Assembly: GCA_002369515.1 (NCBI GenBank)
Contig: DFFM01000041.1
Coordinates: 1 to 64,000, forward strand
Length of the DNA: 64,000 bases
From: Prevotella sp. UBA3776
GTDB taxonomy: Bacteria; Bacteroidota; Bacteroidia; Bacteroidales; Bacteroidaceae
Direction: 5' to 3'
The notes below the pieces were generated by a model. The model was not told where the DNA came from, made no database searches, and saw only the letters and a program-made list of their open reading frames with translations. Below, piece after piece: positions 13,567 to 22,153 of this stretch; position 1 is the first letter of the stretch, and each line of letters starts with the position of its first letter. The position numbers were made by a program, and so were the translations under genes.

Positions 13567-14943
13567 TTATTTCTGCTGAAGAATCTTGGCGATTTCGGGC
13601 ACGTAGTTGTCCAGGTCGCCTGCGCCGAGCACAACCAGCACGTCAAAGTCGCGGCCGCGCACCAGGTCGAGCACCTGCTCCTTGTGAATCATGCTTTTCT
13701 CCACGCCCGGGCGCAGGTTGTCGTAGATGAGCTGCGAGGTGACGCCCGGGATGGGTTCTTCGCGGGCGGGGTAGATGTCGCACAGGATGACCTCGTCGAG
13801 CTGGCTCAGCGCGTCGGCGAAATCGCGGTAGAAGTCGCGGGTGCGCGTGTAGAGGTGAGGCTGGAAGATGGCCGTGATGCGGCGGTTCTTGTAGAGCTCG
13901 CGTATGCTGCGGGCACTCTGGTAGATTTCCTTGGGATGGTGGGCGTAGTCGCTGAGGAACACATGGCGGTCGTCCTTCAGCTTAAAGTCGAAACGGCGGT
14001 CAACGCCCCCGTAGGTGCGCATGCCGTAGCGCAGCTCGTTGGCCGAGCAGCCGTTGAGCTGGGCGATGGCCATGGCGGCGATGGCGTTCTCGATGTTGAT
14101 GGGGATGGGCTGTCCCAGCTTCACGTCTGTGACGTTCTCTACGGGCGAGATGAAGTCGAAGGTGATTTCGCCGTTGTCGATGACCACATTCTCGGCGTGG
14201 AAGTCGCCCTCCTCGCGGCTGTACTCATAGATGCGCACACCGGGCTGCACGTCGGGGCGCACTTCCAGCCCGCGGTGGATGACGAGTGCTCCGCCCGGCT
14301 GGATGAGGGTGGTGTAGTGGCGGAAACTCTCCAGATAGGCCTCCTTGGTTCCGTAGATGTCCAGATGGTCGGGGTCGGTGCTGGTGATGACGCTCATCCA
14401 CGGGCGCAGCCAGTGGAACGAGCGGTCGTACTCGTCGGCCTCGATCACCACGTATTCGCTCTCTTTGCTCAGAATGTAGTTGGTGCCGTAGTTTTTGGAG
14501 ATGCCGCCCAGAAAGGCGTTGCAGTCCATTTGGCTCTGGTGCATGATGTGGGCGCACATGGTCGAGGTGGTGGTTTTGCCGTGTGTGCCGGCAAAGCAGA
14601 GTCCCTTGGAGGCGCGGGTCAGCGTGCCGAGCACCTGGGCGCGTTTCTCAATCTCGAATCCCTCGCTGCGGAAGTATTGCAGTTCCTTGTGGCTCTCGGG
14701 GATGGCCGGCGTGTAGATGACCAGCGTCGATGCCCGCTTCTTGCAGGCGTGGGGTATCTCGTCGATGTTCTCTTCGTAGTGTATGAGCATGCCTTCTTTC
14801 TCGAGCTGGGCGGTGAGTGCCGAGGGTGTCTTGTCGTAACCCGCCACCACCACGCCGCGGCTGATGAAGTAGCGGGCGATGGCGCTCATGCCGATGCCTC
14901 CGGCACCGACGAAATAGACAGCTTTGATGGTTTTCAGTTCCAT
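13567..14943 (-). CDS. murC: UDP-N-acetylmuramate--L-alanine ligase
   Basis: The 458-residue cytoplasmic ligase adds L-Ala to UDP-MurNAc, the first amino acid of the stem peptide. Motifs: the N-terminal Rossmann loop FVGAGGIGMSAIARYF (11-26), the ATP-binding P-loop GTHGKTTTSTMCAHI near 115-129, the central ligase segment STDPDHLDIYG near 185, and DYAHHPKEI near 340. Length is typical for MurC. It lies between murG (39 bp upstream) and ftsQ. Confidence 0.97.
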   Translation of the reverse strand: MELKTIKAVYFVGAGGIGMSAIARYFISRGVVVAGYDKTPSALTAQLEKEGMLIHYEENIDEIPHACKKRASTLVIYTPAIPESHKELQYFRSEGFEIEKRAQVLGTLTRASKGLCFAGTHGKTTTSTMCAHIMHQSQMDCNAFLGGISKNYGTNYILSKESEYVVIEADEYDRSFHWLRPWMSVITSTDPDHLDIYGTKEAYLESFRHYTTLIQPGGALVIHRGLEVRPDVQPGVRIYEYSREEGDFHAENVVIDNGEITFDFISPVENVTDVKLGQPIPINIENAIAAMAIAQLNGCSANELRYGMRTYGGVDRRFDFKLKDDRHVFLSDYAHHPKEIYQSARSIRELYKNRRITAIFQPHLYTRTRDFYRDFADALSQLDEVILCDIYPAREEPIPGVTSQLIYDNLRPGVEKSMIHKEQVLDLVRGRDFDVLVVLGAGDLDNYVPEIAKILQQK

Positions 14944-14981
14944 GGTCGAACCTTGATGTTTAATCTTTGTTTTTTCTTTCT

Positions 14982-16091
14982 TTAGTTTTTCTTCGCCAGT
15001 TTGATGACCTCGTCGGCAATGATGTCGGCGGAGTGGGGCAGGGCCAACTTCAGGATGTTTTGGCTGAGTGTGGCCAGCCGTTCGTCGTCGTTCACCGTCT
15101 TGACGGCCAGGGCCAACAGCTCGGCCGGAGCGTCGGCATCCTTTACGTAGAGGGCGGCGTCCTTGTTGACCAGAGCCATGGCGTTCTTGGTCTGGTGGTC
15201 TTCGGCCACGTTGGGGCTGGGCACCAGGATGACAGGCTTGCCCAGCAGGCAGAACTCGCTGATGGAGCCTGCTCCGGCACGGCTGATGACCAGGTCAGCG
15301 GCCCTGTAGGCTGCTCCCATGTCGCTGATGAAGTCGGTAACGTGGAGCATGGGCAGCTCGCGGCCCCGCATCTGCTCGGCTATGGCGGCACTGTAGTATT
15401 TGCCCGTCTGCCAGACGAACTGCACACCCGACTGTTCCACCAGGTCGAGGTGCTGCAGGACGCTCTCGTTGATGGTGCGCGCTCCCAGGCTGCCGCCCAC
15501 CAGCAGGATGGTCTTCTTCTGCACGTCCAGTCCGAAACTTTGCAGGGCCTCTTCGCGGCTGATGGTGGTTTGGAGCAGGGCCTGGCGCACGGGGTTGCCC
15601 GTCATGATGATTTTCTCGGCGGGGAAGAATTTCTCCATGCCCTCGTAGGCCACGCACACCTTGGCGGCCTTGCCGGCCAGCATCTTGTTGGTTTTGCCTG
15701 CAAACGAGTTCTGCTCTTGTATGAGGCAGGGAATGCCCATGCCCATGGCCGCCTTCAGGGTGGGAAAGCTGGCATAGCCGCCTACGCCCACGGCCGCCAT
15801 GGGGCGGAACTGGCGCAGAATCTGCTTCACCATGTGGTTGCTCTTCCACATCTTGTAGGGCAGCGTGATGTTCTTCAGCAGGTTCGAACGGTTGAAGCCG
15901 CTGATGGGCAGACCTTTTATTTCGTATCCGGCCTGCGGCACACGCGTCATCTCCATGCGGCCCTCGGCTCCCACAAACAGGATTTTAGCGACGGGACACT
16001 TGGCCTTGATGGCGTTGGCGATGGAAATGGCGGGGAAGATGTGGCCCCCCGTGCCGCCACCGCTGACTACTATTCTGAGTTCTTCGTTCAT
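14982..16091 (-). CDS. murG: Lipid II synthase (GlcNAc transferase) MurG
   Basis: This 369-residue GT28 enzyme adds GlcNAc to lipid I on the cytoplasmic face of the membrane. The signature loop SGGGTGGHIFPAISIANAI is at residues 9-27, and a second glycine loop VGGSLGARTINESV lies near 190. The UDP-GlcNAc site is visible as ISRAGAGSISEFCLLGKPVI near 265-285. The 315-bp gap to ftsW upstream is unusually large for this cluster and holds a copy of the TCTAGA-core repeat. Confidence 0.97.
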   Translation of the reverse strand: MNEELRIVVSGGGTGGHIFPAISIANAIKAKCPVAKILFVGAEGRMEMTRVPQAGYEIKGLPISGFNRSNLLKNITLPYKMWKSNHMVKQILRQFRPMAAVGVGGYASFPTLKAAMGMGIPCLIQEQNSFAGKTNKMLAGKAAKVCVAYEGMEKFFPAEKIIMTGNPVRQALLQTTISREEALQSFGLDVQKKTILLVGGSLGARTINESVLQHLDLVEQSGVQFVWQTGKYYSAAIAEQMRGRELPMLHVTDFISDMGAAYRAADLVISRAGAGSISEFCLLGKPVILVPSPNVAEDHQTKNAMALVNKDAALYVKDADAPAELLALAVKTVNDDERLATLSQNILKLALPHSADIIADEVIKLAKKN

Positions 16092-16203
16092 ATATTTACA
16101 TATTTCTGCAAAAGTACGAAAATAATTTTTCTTTTTGCCAAATTTCTGCCAATTTCTTTTTGGGCTTTTCCGCTCGTGGCCAAAATTTCTCCGCGTGTCG
16201 TCA

Positions 16204-16303
16204 TGCTCTCGTCGGGAGATATTTTTTTGTTGTCGTGAGTTGCAAAATTATTGTCGGGAGATACGCTGAAATTCTCTAGAGAACTTGCGCCTGTTTCCCG
16301 ACG
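16204..16303. repeat. TCTAGA-core intergenic repeat, copy B (ftsW-murG gap)
   Basis: The 12-bp perfect palindrome TTCTCTAGAGAA (16272-16283) is preceded by units with GTCGGGAGATA (near 16211 and 16253) and TTGTCGTGAGTTGCAAAA, and followed by CTGTTTCCCGACG (16291-16303). It occupies most of the 315-bp gap between ftsW and murG (16092-16406); nothing else is recognised there. Confidence 0.7.
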
Positions 16304-16406
16304 TCATTTCGTCGCCTCCCGCCGTGGGCGTTTTTTCGCGCGACAATGCTGTCGGCGCGGCTTCTCAGGCGGGTGCATTGGCTTCTCAGACGAGTGCCGC
16401 GGCTTC

Positions 16407-17693
16407 TCAGACGGATGCCACGGCCAGTTTCACCTTGCCTGAACCGTCTGTCACGGCGGCCTCGTCCTTCTTCTTGGCCGAGTAGCTCACGCTGAGGATG
16501 ACGCCCATGTAGATGCAGTTGATGATGGTCGAGGTGCCGCCCTTGCTGATGAGCGGCAGCGGCTGTCCCGTCACGGGCACCAAGCCTACGGCCACCAGCA
16601 TGTTGAACATGGCTTGCGTGACGAGCAGCAGGGCCAGCCCCATGATGAGCAGCGCGGGGAAGATGTTTTCGCAGCGGTTGGCGATGGTGGCCGTGCGGAA
16701 CAGCAGGATGATGTAGAGCATGCACACCACGATGGCTCCCACGATGCCCATCTCCTCGATGATGATGGCGTAGATGAAGTCGGAGAACGCCTGCGACAGG
16801 AAGTCGCGCTCCACCGAGTTGCCGGGCCCTTTGCCCACGATGTTGCTCGAAGCGATGGCTATGTTGGCGTGGGCCACCTGGGCGTCCTTGTCGAGGTCGA
16901 ATTCGTTGGGCGCCACTTCCTCACTGTTGAGGAATTTGTCGATGCGCGATTTCCACGTGTCGGCACGATGGAACAGTTTGTCCAATTTGCTGGGCTCCTC
17001 CAGCTCGGTTTCGGCGGCAGCCTCGGTCATGGCCAGCTTAGGGTCCTTCTCCTCTACGTCGTTGCCCACAATCATGATGGTGGCCAGCCCGAAAGCGGCT
17101 ATCAGCATGACACAGCCCAGCAGCTTGCCTATCTGAACCAGGGGTACGCGCCCGATGAACATCATCATCACGATGACGGCGCTCACCAGCACTGCCGTAG
17201 AGAGGTTTTCGAGCATGATGAGCGGAACGATGGCGCCGCAGACACACATGATGTATTTGAACGCCCGCTTGTCGGCGCCACGCTCGGTCTGCATGGCGCT
17301 CAGTATTTGGGCCACGGCCAGAATCAGCGCGCCCTTGGCTATCTCTGACGGCTGAAACTGAATGCCCACAAGACTGATCCAGCGCTGCGCGCCGTTGGTG
17401 CTGTGGCCCGCTATGAGCACCCAGACGAGCGTGAACAGGGCGAATGCCAACATGAAGGGGGTGACAATCTTGAAGTACTTGCACTTGACGTTCATCACCA
17501 CCACCATGCAGAATACGCCCACCAGCAGCAGCCCCGCATGCTTGATCATCGGGCTCCAGTAGTTGCCCGTCTTGTACGTCAGTACGCTCGAGGCGCTATA
17601 CACCTCGACGATGCTGATGATGCAGAGCAGGAAGAATATCATCCAGATGATACCGTCGCCCTTGAATTTCTTGCTGAATATTTTGTCTAACAT
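16407..17693 (-). CDS. ftsW: Septal peptidoglycan polymerase FtsW
   Basis: This 428-residue SEDS-family integral membrane protein polymerises lipid II at the septum with FtsI. About ten hydrophobic segments are visible, with the SEDS segments NGAQRWISLVGIQFQPSEIAK near 99-119 and GLVPVTGQPLPLISKGGTS near 370-388. A charged periplasmic loop (VEEKDPKLAMTEAAAETELEEPSKLDK near 215-241) is longer than in enterobacteria. The C-terminus is short and charged. murD lies 46 bp upstream, separated by a heptamer array. Confidence 0.96.
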   Translation of the reverse strand: MLDKIFSKKFKGDGIIWMIFFLLCIISIVEVYSASSVLTYKTGNYWSPMIKHAGLLLVGVFCMVVVMNVKCKYFKIVTPFMLAFALFTLVWVLIAGHSTNGAQRWISLVGIQFQPSEIAKGALILAVAQILSAMQTERGADKRAFKYIMCVCGAIVPLIMLENLSTAVLVSAVIVMMMFIGRVPLVQIGKLLGCVMLIAAFGLATIMIVGNDVEEKDPKLAMTEAAAETELEEPSKLDKLFHRADTWKSRIDKFLNSEEVAPNEFDLDKDAQVAHANIAIASSNIVGKGPGNSVERDFLSQAFSDFIYAIIIEEMGIVGAIVVCMLYIILLFRTATIANRCENIFPALLIMGLALLLVTQAMFNMLVAVGLVPVTGQPLPLISKGGTSTIINCIYMGVILSVSYSAKKKDEAAVTDGSGKVKLAVASV

Positions 17694-17704
17694 ATTCCTA
17701 ACCC

Positions 17705-17739
17705 AAAACTCCTAACTCTTAACTCCTAACTCCTAACTC
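17705..17739. repeat. Heptamer array (CTAACTC type), ftsW-murD gap
   Basis: Five contiguous 7-bp units (AAAACTC, CTAACTC, TTAACTC, CTAACTC, CTAACTC) fill the gap up to the murD stop at 17740. Confidence 0.85.
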
Positions 17740-19071
17740 TCACAGGTTTCTCACGAGCGTCTTGAATTGGTCGCCGCGATCCTCCATGTTCTTGAACAAG
17801 TCGAACGAGGCGCAGCAGGGGCTCAGCAGAACGGTTTCGCCCGGTTTGGCCATTTCGTAGCATGCCTGCACACACTCGCTCATGGAGTGGGTGTCGCGCA
17901 CGGGAATGCCCAGCGGGTCGAAGAAATTGTGCAGTTTGGTGTTGTCGGCGCCCAGATAGACCAGGCCCGAGCACTTCTTCAGCACCAGTTCGCGGATGGC
18001 GTTGTAGTCGTTGCCCTTGTCCTTGCCGCCGATGATGAGAATCACCTTGGTGCGCATGCTTTCCAGCGCATACCAGCAGGCGTCCACGTTGGTGGCCTTC
18101 GAGTCGTTGACGTAGGTCACGCCGCGCACCGTGGTCACCTTTTCCAGACGGTGCTCCACGCCGGGGAAGTCGCTCAGGCTCTTGCGGATGCTCTCCTTGC
18201 GTATGCCGCTGATGTTCGAGGCGATGCCCGCAGCCAGCGAGTTGTAGATGTTGTGCTTCCCTGTGAGGCTCAGTTCCTCCTGTTCCATGTTGAACGGCGT
18301 GGGATACTCAATCTTGTACTGCCCCTCTTCGATGTAGCCGATGCTTCCGCGCTCTTTCAGCTCGGAGAACGGGCACTGCACAGCCTTGATGTCGTATTTC
18401 GCCAGCTCGCGCTTGATGATGGGGTCGTCGTTCCAATAGACGAAGGCGTCGTCGGCAGTCTGGTTCTGTATGATTCGCATCTTGCTGTCCACATAGTTCT
18501 GCATGCAGTTGTCGTAGCGGTCCAGGTGGTCGGGTGTGATGTTGAGCAGAATGGCAATGTTGGCGCGGAAGTCGTACATGTTGTCCAGCTGGAACGAACT
18601 CAGCTCGATGATGTAGTATTCGTGCGGATCCTCGGCCACCTGCAGCGCCAGCGAATGGCCGATGTTGCCGGCCAGTCCGGCGTCGTAGCCAGCGTCGCGG
18701 AAGATGTGGTAGATGAGCGACGTGGTGGTGGTCTTGCCGTTGCTGCCCGTGATGCAAATCATCTTCGAGTTGGTGTAGCGTCCGGCAAACTCTATTTCGC
18801 TGATGATGTGAGTGCCCTGCTCGCGCAGTTTCTTCACCATGGGAGCCGTGTCGGGAATGCCGGGACTCTTGATCACCTCGTCGGCACAGAGAATCTTCGA
18901 TTCGGTGTGTTGGCCTTCCTCCCATTCTATTTGGTGGTCGTCCATCAGTTTCTTGTATTTGTCCTTGATCTTCGACATGTCAGAAACAAACACGTCGAAC
19001 CCTTCTTTCTTTGCCAGTACGGCGGCTCCTGCACCGCTTTCGCCAGCTCCCAATATTACAATTCTTTTCAT
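17740..19071 (-). CDS. murD: UDP-N-acetylmuramoylalanine--D-glutamate ligase
   Basis: The 443-residue cytoplasmic ligase adds D-Glu to UDP-MurNAc-L-Ala. The N-terminal Rossmann motif RIVILGAGESGAGAAVLA, the P-loop ITGSNGKTTTTSLIYHIF near 106-123, LLNITPDHLDRY near 180, and the substrate-binding YVNDSKATNVDACWYALES near 315 fit the Mur ligase family and MurD in particular. It lies between mraY (116 bp upstream, with a heptamer array) and ftsW. Confidence 0.97.
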   Translation of the reverse strand: MKRIVILGAGESGAGAAVLAKKEGFDVFVSDMSKIKDKYKKLMDDHQIEWEEGQHTESKILCADEVIKSPGIPDTAPMVKKLREQGTHIISEIEFAGRYTNSKMICITGSNGKTTTTSLIYHIFRDAGYDAGLAGNIGHSLALQVAEDPHEYYIIELSSFQLDNMYDFRANIAILLNITPDHLDRYDNCMQNYVDSKMRIIQNQTADDAFVYWNDDPIIKRELAKYDIKAVQCPFSELKERGSIGYIEEGQYKIEYPTPFNMEQEELSLTGKHNIYNSLAAGIASNISGIRKESIRKSLSDFPGVEHRLEKVTTVRGVTYVNDSKATNVDACWYALESMRTKVILIIGGKDKGNDYNAIRELVLKKCSGLVYLGADNTKLHNFFDPLGIPVRDTHSMSECVQACYEMAKPGETVLLSPCCASFDLFKNMEDRGDQFKTLVRNL

Positions 19072-19125
19072 ATCTTGTTTTTTTCTTAATGAAGAATGAG
19101 GTGGGATGAGTGAAACTTAACCATG

Positions 19126-19181
19126 ACTCCAATCTCCCAACTCCCAACTCCAAACTCTTAACTCCTAACTCCAAACTCCCC
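19126..19181. repeat. Heptamer array (ACTCCAA type), murD-mraY gap
   Basis: Eight contiguous 7-bp units (ACTCCAA, TCTCCCA, ACTCCCA, ACTCCAA, ACTCTTA, ACTCCTA, ACTCCAA, ACTCCCC) run to within 6 bp of the mraY stop. Confidence 0.85.
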
Positions 19182-19187
19182 CCGCTT

Positions 19188-20465
19188 CTATCTCATCTTC
19201 AGCGTGATGATGGTCAGCGCAGCCAGAATGATGGTGGTGATCCAGAAGCGGAACGTAATCTTCGACTCGTGGAACTGTCGCTGCGGCCAGTGCTTGAAGA
19301 TGTAGCGGCTTGACTCGTCGAGTTGCGAGTCCAGCTTGCGGAAGTTGTCGTGTATGGGCGTGGCGCGGAACACCCTCACGCGCTCGCCCTTGCGCTTGTA
19401 CCACTTGAACACCTGGGTCTGGATGATGACGCTCAGGCTCTCAACGAAGAAGATTCCGCAGAGGATGGGCAGCAGCAGCTCCTTGTGGATGATGACGGCG
19501 CAAACGCCAATGATGCCGCCGATGGTGAGCGACCCCGTGTCGCCCATGAACACCTGCGCGGGATAGGCGTTGTACCAGAGAAAACCAATCATGGCACCCA
19601 CGAAGGCGCACATGAAGATGACCAGCTCCTGCGAGCCCTGAATGTACATGATGTCGAAATAGCTGGCAAAACCGATGTGCGACGACACGTAGGCCAAGAT
19701 GCCCAGCGCCACACCGATGATGGCCGCGTTGCCCGCGCACATGCCGTCCATGCCGTCGTTAAGGTTGGCGCCGTTGGAAACGGCCGTCACCACCAGAATG
19801 GTCATCAGCACGAACAGCACCCAGCCTGCGGCTGACTTGTGTTTGCCGAATATCGACATCACCTGCGAATAGTCCAAGTTGTGGTTCTTGAAGAACGGAA
19901 CGGTGGTTTTCAGCGATTTCACCGCCTCTTTCTGGTGTTTCACCACCACCTCCTGCTGAGCGGTGTTGTGGGGCACACTCACATTCTCGCGCACCACGGC
20001 GTCGGGGCTCAGATAGAGCACAATGCCCACGATGAATCCGATGCTCACCTGGCCCACAATCTTGTACTTGCCCTTCAGACCGTCTTTGTTGCGGCGGAAA
20101 ATCTTGATGTAGTCGTCCAGAAAGCCCAGGAACCCCAGCCACACGGTGGTGATGATCATCAGGATGAGGTAGATGTTGCGCATGCGGCCCAACAGCAGTA
20201 CGGGCAACAGGATGGACACGATGATGATGATGCCCCCCATGGTGGGCACCCCCTTCTTCTGAGTGCCGAAGGGGTCGATGCTGGCGTCGCGGGCGGTTTC
20301 GGAAATGTTCTTCCGCTTCATGTACTTGATGAAGTGTTCGCCGAACCATGCCGAGATGATCAGCGAGAAAATGAGCGTGAGCAGCGCGCGGAACGATATG
20401 TACGACCACACGTGCGCACCGGGAATGTCGTATTGCTCTAGAAAACGGAACAGATAGTATAACAT
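19188..20465 (-). CDS. mraY: Phospho-N-acetylmuramoyl-pentapeptide transferase
   Basis: This 425-residue polytopic membrane enzyme transfers phospho-MurNAc-pentapeptide to undecaprenyl phosphate, giving lipid I. Conserved segments: KKGVPTMGGIIII near 70-82, FLDDYIKIFRRNKDGL near 116-131 (the Asp-Asp motif), NGANLNDGMDGMCAG near 232-246, and QTQVFKWYKRKGERVFRATPIHD-like sequence near 370-392 with the family HxxP-type region. It is longer than the E. coli enzyme (360 aa) because of an insert near 150-215, a common feature of Bacteroidetes MraY. Confidence 0.97.
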   Translation of the reverse strand: MLYYLFRFLEQYDIPGAHVWSYISFRALLTLIFSLIISAWFGEHFIKYMKRKNISETARDASIDPFGTQKKGVPTMGGIIIIVSILLPVLLLGRMRNIYLILMIITTVWLGFLGFLDDYIKIFRRNKDGLKGKYKIVGQVSIGFIVGIVLYLSPDAVVRENVSVPHNTAQQEVVVKHQKEAVKSLKTTVPFFKNHNLDYSQVMSIFGKHKSAAGWVLFVLMTILVVTAVSNGANLNDGMDGMCAGNAAIIGVALGILAYVSSHIGFASYFDIMYIQGSQELVIFMCAFVGAMIGFLWYNAYPAQVFMGDTGSLTIGGIIGVCAVIIHKELLLPILCGIFFVESLSVIIQTQVFKWYKRKGERVRVFRATPIHDNFRKLDSQLDESSRYIFKHWPQRQFHESKITFRFWITTIILAALTIITLKMR

Positions 20466-20558
20466 GTGCTTCTTGGCTGTTTTTTCATTTGATCTTGAAC
20501 TTGCAATTCAACGCCATGGCAAATTGCCAATCGACGTTGTGACCGAGGAGTCGCCTGC

Positions 20559-22010
20559 TCAGTTGGCGAAAATTTCGCGCACCACCTCGCGGTCGTCGAA
20601 ATGGTGTTTCACACCCTTTATCTCCTGATAGTCTTCGTGGCCCTTGCCCGCTATGAGTATCACGTCGCCCTTCTGCGCCAGCATGCAGGCCGTGCGGATG
20701 GCCTCGCGCCGGTCGGCAATGCTCAGCACCTTCTTCATCTGTTGGCCGTTCAGTCCGGCCAGCATGTCGTTGATGATGTCCTGCGGCTCCTCGAAACGCG
20801 GATTGTCGCTCGTGATGATTACGCGGTCGCTTTGCTTCACGGCTTCCTGGGCCATGAGCGGACGCTTGCCCTTGTCGCGGTTGCCGCCTGCGCCGCAAAC
20901 GGTGATGACGTGTCCTTTGCCGTTGAGCACCTCGTGGATGGCGTTGAGCACATTTTCCAGCGCGTCGGGCGTGTGGGCGTAGTCAACGATGGCGGTGAAC
21001 CCTTCGGGCGAATGGATGGGCTCCAGTCGGCCGCTGACACTCTTCAGTGTGCTCATCACCACGAGAATGTCCTCGGGCTGTTTGCCCAAGAGCACGGCGG
21101 CTCCATAGACGGCGAGCAGGTTGCTCACGTTGAACTTGCCGATGAACTGCACCCCCACCTCGCGACCGTCAATCTCCAGATACATGCCCTCGAAGTGGCA
21201 CTCCAGAATGCGCGCCCTGAAGTCGGCCATGCTGCGCGTAGAATAGGTCTTCTTCTGAGCCTTGGTGTTCTGCAGCATCACCATGCCGTTCTTGTCGTCG
21301 GCGTTGGTCAGGGCGAAGGCCGTCTTGGGCAGCTGGTCGAAGAATGCCTTCTTGGCGTCGCGGTAGTTTTCGAACGTCTTGTGGTAGTCCAGATGGTCGC
21401 GCGTCAGATTGGTGAAGATTCCGCCTGCAAAGTTCAGCCCGCCGATGCGTTTCTGGGCGATGGCATGGCTGCTGCATTCCATGAAGGCATATTCGCAGCC
21501 TGCTTCCACCATGCGCGCCAGCAGGGCGTTCAGCTCGATGGGGTCGGGCGTGGTGTGGCTGGCGGGGATGGGCTCGTCTTCGATGTAGTTGCACACCGTC
21601 GAGAGCAGGCCGCACTTGTGGCCCATCCTGCGGAACATATTATATAATAAGGTGGCGATGGTGGTTTTGCCGTTGGTGCCCGTCACACCCACCAGCTTCA
21701 ACTTGGTTGAGGGATTGCCATAGAACAATGTGGCCACGCGTCCTACCGCATCCTCGGTGCTGGCCACCTGAACGTAGGTGACACCCTCTCGCACTTCGGT
21801 TGGCAGCGTTTCGCAGAGCACTGCCACAGCTCCCATGTCCAGCGCCTTGCCGATGAAGGTGTGACCATCCACCTGCGTGCCCTTGATGGCCACAAAGATG
21901 TGTCCCTTGGCAATGCGCCGGGAATCGATGTTGATGCCGGTTATCTCTACTTCTGTGCCACCGACCACGTTCAGTGGCACAATGTTCGTAATCAACTCTT
22001 TCAGTTTCAT
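20559..22010 (-). CDS. murE: UDP-MurNAc-tripeptide synthetase (meso-DAP adding)
   Basis: This 483-residue Mur ligase carries the P-loop [18 protein letters not shown] near 108-125 and [16 protein letters not shown] near 200. The DNPRFEEP motif (near 400) is typical of enzymes adding meso-diaminopimelate rather than lysine, so the organism should have DAP-type peptidoglycan. The N-terminal MurE domain begins [13 protein letters not shown]. It sits between ftsI and mraY; murF, which often follows murE, is absent from this cluster, as is usual in Bacteroidetes. Confidence 0.97.
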   Translation of the reverse strand: MKLKELITNIVPLNVVGGTEVEITGINIDSRRIAKGHIFVAIKGTQVDGHTFIGKALDMGAVAVLCETLPTEVREGVTYVQVASTEDAVGRVATLFYGNPSTKLKLVGVTGTNGKTTIATLLYNMFRRMGHKCGLLSTVCNYIEDEPIPASHTTPDPIELNALLARMVEAGCEYAFMECSSHAIAQKRIGGLNFAGGIFTNLTRDHLDYHKTFENYRDAKKAFFDQLPKTAFALTNADDKNGMVMLQNTKAQKKTYSTRSMADFRARILECHFEGMYLEIDGREVGVQFIGKFNVSNLLAVYGAAVLLGKQPEDILVVMSTLKSVSGRLEPIHSPEGFTAIVDYAHTPDALENVLNAIHEVLNGKGHVITVCGAGGNRDKGKRPLMAQEAVKQSDRVIITSDNPRFEEPQDIINDMLAGLNGQQMKKVLSIADRREAIRTACMLAQKGDVILIAGKGHEDYQEIKGVKHHFDDREVVREIFAN

Positions 22011-22153
22011 ATCGTCTTCTTGTTTTTATTTTTCACTCCAAAGCTTTCATTTCAAGGCCAAACTCTTTCCTTGCTCGGTTTGTCAGCACTGTGCCGACAC
22101 TTTCGCTCTTTCGATTTGCAAAACGGTGGTCTGCCCTCCTGAAGAAAGGCTCC

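Noticed and set aside
12724..14985. A 753-codon plus-strand open frame opposite ftsQ and murC
   Set aside because: It is antisense to two clear genes, has low-complexity H/V/D/A-rich composition typical of shadows in GC-rich coding DNA, and shows no domain.
19115..19123. Another ACTTAACCA site in the murD-mraY gap
   Set aside because: A single half-site without a partner; about one chance copy is expected in the window.
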